Shown piece by piece: positions 5,568 to 7,021 of a stretch of 7,021 bases of DNA. This stretch comes from Bacillota bacterium (GTDB taxonomy: Bacteria; Bacillota_A; Clostridia; DSM-8532). The number at the start of each line of letters is the position of its first letter. Positions within the stretch are counted from its first letter, which is position 1. The position numbers and the translations under genes are program-made. The stretch covers positions 1 through 7,021 of the forward strand of contig JAFADM010000385.1 of NCBI GenBank assembly GCA_023424865.1. The letters are read 5' to 3'. The notes beneath the pieces were generated by a model. The model made no database searches, had not been told where the DNA came from, and saw nothing but the letters and a program-made list of their open reading frames with translations.

Positions 5568-6098
5568 TTAAAGATGCCTGAGAGCATATAACACCCCGGA
5601 CACAGTTTTACCATCATTTATCCGGCCTTCCTCAATCCATTTAAGAGCTTCCTCAGGAGTAAGCTCAAAGGCACTGATAAATTCATCCTCATCAGGGTGT
5701 ACCTGGCCCGGTTTCAGATCCCTTGCCAGATAAATATGAATCACCTCGTCTGCAAAGGCCGGCCAGGGATGAAGCGCCAGTATTTTAGTGAGGGAACCGG
5801 CTTTATATCCAGTCTCCTCTTCCAATTCCCTTGCAGCGCATACCTCCGGATCCTCCCCCGGATCAAGCTTCCCCGCAGGAATTTCGTAGCTTACCGCTTC
5901 AAAGGGCTTCCGGTACTGCTCTACAAAAATAATCTTTCCCTCGGCAGTAATGGGAACCACAGCCGAGGCACCTTTATGACGAATAATGTCACGGTTGGAA
6001 CGTTTTCCATTGGGAAGCTCAACCTCATGCTGCTCCAGCTTTATTATAGAACCTTCATAGATTAATTTTTTGTTTAAGGTCTTTTCTTCGTAGTTCAT
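5568..6098 (-). CDS. nudF: Nudix hydrolase, ADP-ribose pyrophosphatase type
   Basis: A 176-residue Nudix protein of the usual ADP-ribose pyrophosphatase length. It should split ADP-ribose to AMP and ribose 5-phosphate with Mg2+ in the cytoplasm. The Nudix box is complete: G76, E82, R90-E91-L92, E94-E95, G97, with E91, E94 and E95 as metal ligands. The upstream strands VVPITAEGKIIFVEQYRKPFEAVSYEIPAGKLDPGE match the ADPR-type family, as does the acidic DEDEF stretch behind the box. Other nucleoside-diphosphate sugars remain possible substrates. ATG at 6098 has AAGGA 10 bases upstream. The gene is flanked on both sides by tandem repeats. proC ends 106 bases before its start, and the 14-bp array fills that gap. 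Confidence 0.9.
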   Translation of the reverse strand: MNYEEKTLNKKLIYEGSIIKLEQHEVELPNGKRSNRDIIRHKGASAVVPITAEGKIIFVEQYRKPFEAVSYEIPAGKLDPGEDPEVCAARELEEETGYKAGSLTKILALHPWPAFADEVIHIYLARDLKPGQVHPDEDEFISAFELTPEEALKWIEEGRINDGKTVSGVLYALRHL

Positions 6099-6115
6099 GT
6101 TTTACACGTCCTTTT

Positions 6116-6213
6116 AGCTATTACGATTTAACTTCTGCGATCTAGCTTCTACAATTTACTTTTTGCGATCTAGCTTCTACAATTTACTTTCTACAATTTA
6201 GCTTCTACGATTT
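6116..6213. repeat. Tandem array of seven 14-bp units reaching into proC
   Basis: Seven contiguous 14-bp units at 6116, 6130, 6144, 6158, 6172, 6186 and 6200. The minus-strand consensus is AAATYGTAGAAGCT. Units at 6144 and 6172 are identical, and the units at 6130 and 6158 are nearly so, giving a 28-bp higher-order period with an exact 27-base duplication (6136-6162 and 6164-6190). The unit at 6200-6213 carries the last two sense codons and the TAG stop of proC. The array ends just before the Nudix ribosome site. No CRISPR-like spacers occur. Confidence 0.92.
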
Positions 6214-7021
6214 AAATCGGCGTCCAATTTCTCTGGCCTTCTGAGTGCAGGCATCCATAGCAGCAAGTATGCTGTGGCGGAAACCCTCCTTCTCCAATAC
6301 GGCAACAGCCTCTATGGTGGTACCGGCAGGGGAGCAGACCATGTCCTTAAGCTCACCGGGGTGGGTGCCAGTTTCCAAAACCATTTTTGCCGAGCCCATA
6401 ACGGCCTGGGCCGCAAGCCTGTAAGAAAGCTTTCTGGGAAGCCCTGACTGAACAGCGGCATCGGCCATGGCCTCAATAAGCATGTAAATATAGGCCGGAC
6501 TGCTTCCCGTAAGCGCAGTCACTTCGTTCATAAGCCTCTCCTCCAGCTCCTCAGCAAGGCCGCAGCAGCTCATAAGCTCCATAACAAGAGCCTTTTCCTC
6601 CTGAGAAACAGAGCTGTCGGCACAAACCAGCGTCATGCCGGCGCCAACAAGAGCGGGAGTATTGGGCATGGTACGGACAATTTTGGCCTCTTCTCCCAGT
6701 ATATTTTTATAATAGGAGATAGGCACTCCTACGATAATAGTAACTAAAACCTTTCCTGGAAGAAATGTGCTTTTTATTTCATTAAGAACACTCTCGGAAT
6801 ACTGAGGCTTAACAGCCAGCACCACTACATCCGAAGCTGACACCAGCTCTGCGGCACTTTTTACGGCAAGAACTCCAATTTCCTTTGAAAGTGCATCCAC
6901 CAGAGGGGTATGAATATCATAGGCTAAAAGCTGAAATTTTCCTGGTGCACCATTGGCTGCAATACTTCTTAAGAGGGCGCCGCCCATATTGCCTGCGCCG
7001 ATAAATCCGATTTTTGCTGTC
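6205..7021 (-). CDS. proC: Pyrroline-5-carboxylate reductase (5' end outside the window)
   Basis: The frame is open to the right edge and reads TAKIGFIGAGNMGGALLRS at its start, so the true start is probably only a codon or a few beyond 7021. A methionine codon at 6987 is the M of the dinucleotide-binding motif GFIGAGNMG and is not the start. The visible 271 residues nearly equal the family length of about 270. The enzyme reduces 1-pyrroline-5-carboxylate to L-proline with NAD(P)H in the cytoplasm. Further hallmarks are VRTMPNTPALVGAGMT and the C-terminal dimer-domain signature ALTGSSPAYIYMLIEAMADAAVQSGLPR, then GTHPGELKDMVCSPAGTT. The last codons (K, S, stop) lie inside a 14-bp tandem repeat. 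No terminator follows, so it may be co-transcribed with the Nudix gene. Confidence 0.95.
   Translation of the reverse strand, partial: TAKIGFIGAGNMGGALLRSIAANGAPGKFQLLAYDIHTPLVDALSKEIGVLAVKSAAELVSASDVVVLAVKPQYSESVLNEIKSTFLPGKVLVTIIVGVPISYYKNILGEEAKIVRTMPNTPALVGAGMTLVCADSSVSQEEKALVMELMSCCGLAEELEERLMNEVTALTGSSPAYIYMLIEAMADAAVQSGLPRKLSYRLAAQAVMGSAKMVLETGTHPGELKDMVCSPAGTTIEAVAVLEKEGFRHSILAAMDACTQKAREIGRRFKS

Noticed and set aside
6116..6213. CRISPR-like array
   Set aside because: The 14-bp units are directly contiguous with no unique spacers and no cas genes nearby.

Overview
The window reads as anaerobic Firmicutes (Clostridia-type) chromosome. Strong GGAGG-type ribosome sites, moderate GC with very AT-rich promoter DNA, and a nitrogenase-family gene beside a radical-SAM NifB homologue all point that way. 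The species cannot be fixed from this sequence. Every convincing gene is on the minus strand, so transcription runs from position 7021 towards 1.

Right part (7021 to 3649) is housekeeping: proC (proline biosynthesis, its first codons outside the window), a Nudix ADP-ribose pyrophosphatase, a prephenate dehydrogenase with a C-terminal ACT domain (tyrA), and a small HD-domain hydrolase. Both gaps flanking the Nudix gene are filled by tandem repeats. One is a 7 x 14 bp array that begins inside the last codons of proC. The other is a GC-rich array of four units of about 21 bp. A 15-codon open frame overlaps the GTG start of tyrA.

Middle (3648 to 3330) is a 319-base gap without a protein gene. 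It holds a 15-bp-stem hairpin that should end the HD gene transcript, about 125 bases with complementary segments in interleaved (pseudoknot-like) order, and then a perfect consensus sigma-70 promoter (TTGACA, 17 bp, TATAAT) for the left operon. A 13-bp palindrome covers the -35 box, and two more inverted repeats lie in the predicted leader.

Left part (3329 to 1) is the most interesting: a tight operon of cysK (cysteine synthase), a short NifB-like radical SAM protein, a NifK-like nitrogenase component 1 subunit that keeps the three P-cluster cysteines, and the first 18 codons of a further gene, probably the partner subunit. No reductase (nifH-like) gene is visible, but the operon continues past position 1. 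The link of cysK, NifB and a nitrogenase-like reductase under one apparently repressible promoter suggests a nitrogenase-like enzyme serving sulfur acquisition, by analogy with methylthio-alkane reductase, rather than ordinary nitrogen fixation. That function is inference; the gene families and the operon layout are read directly.
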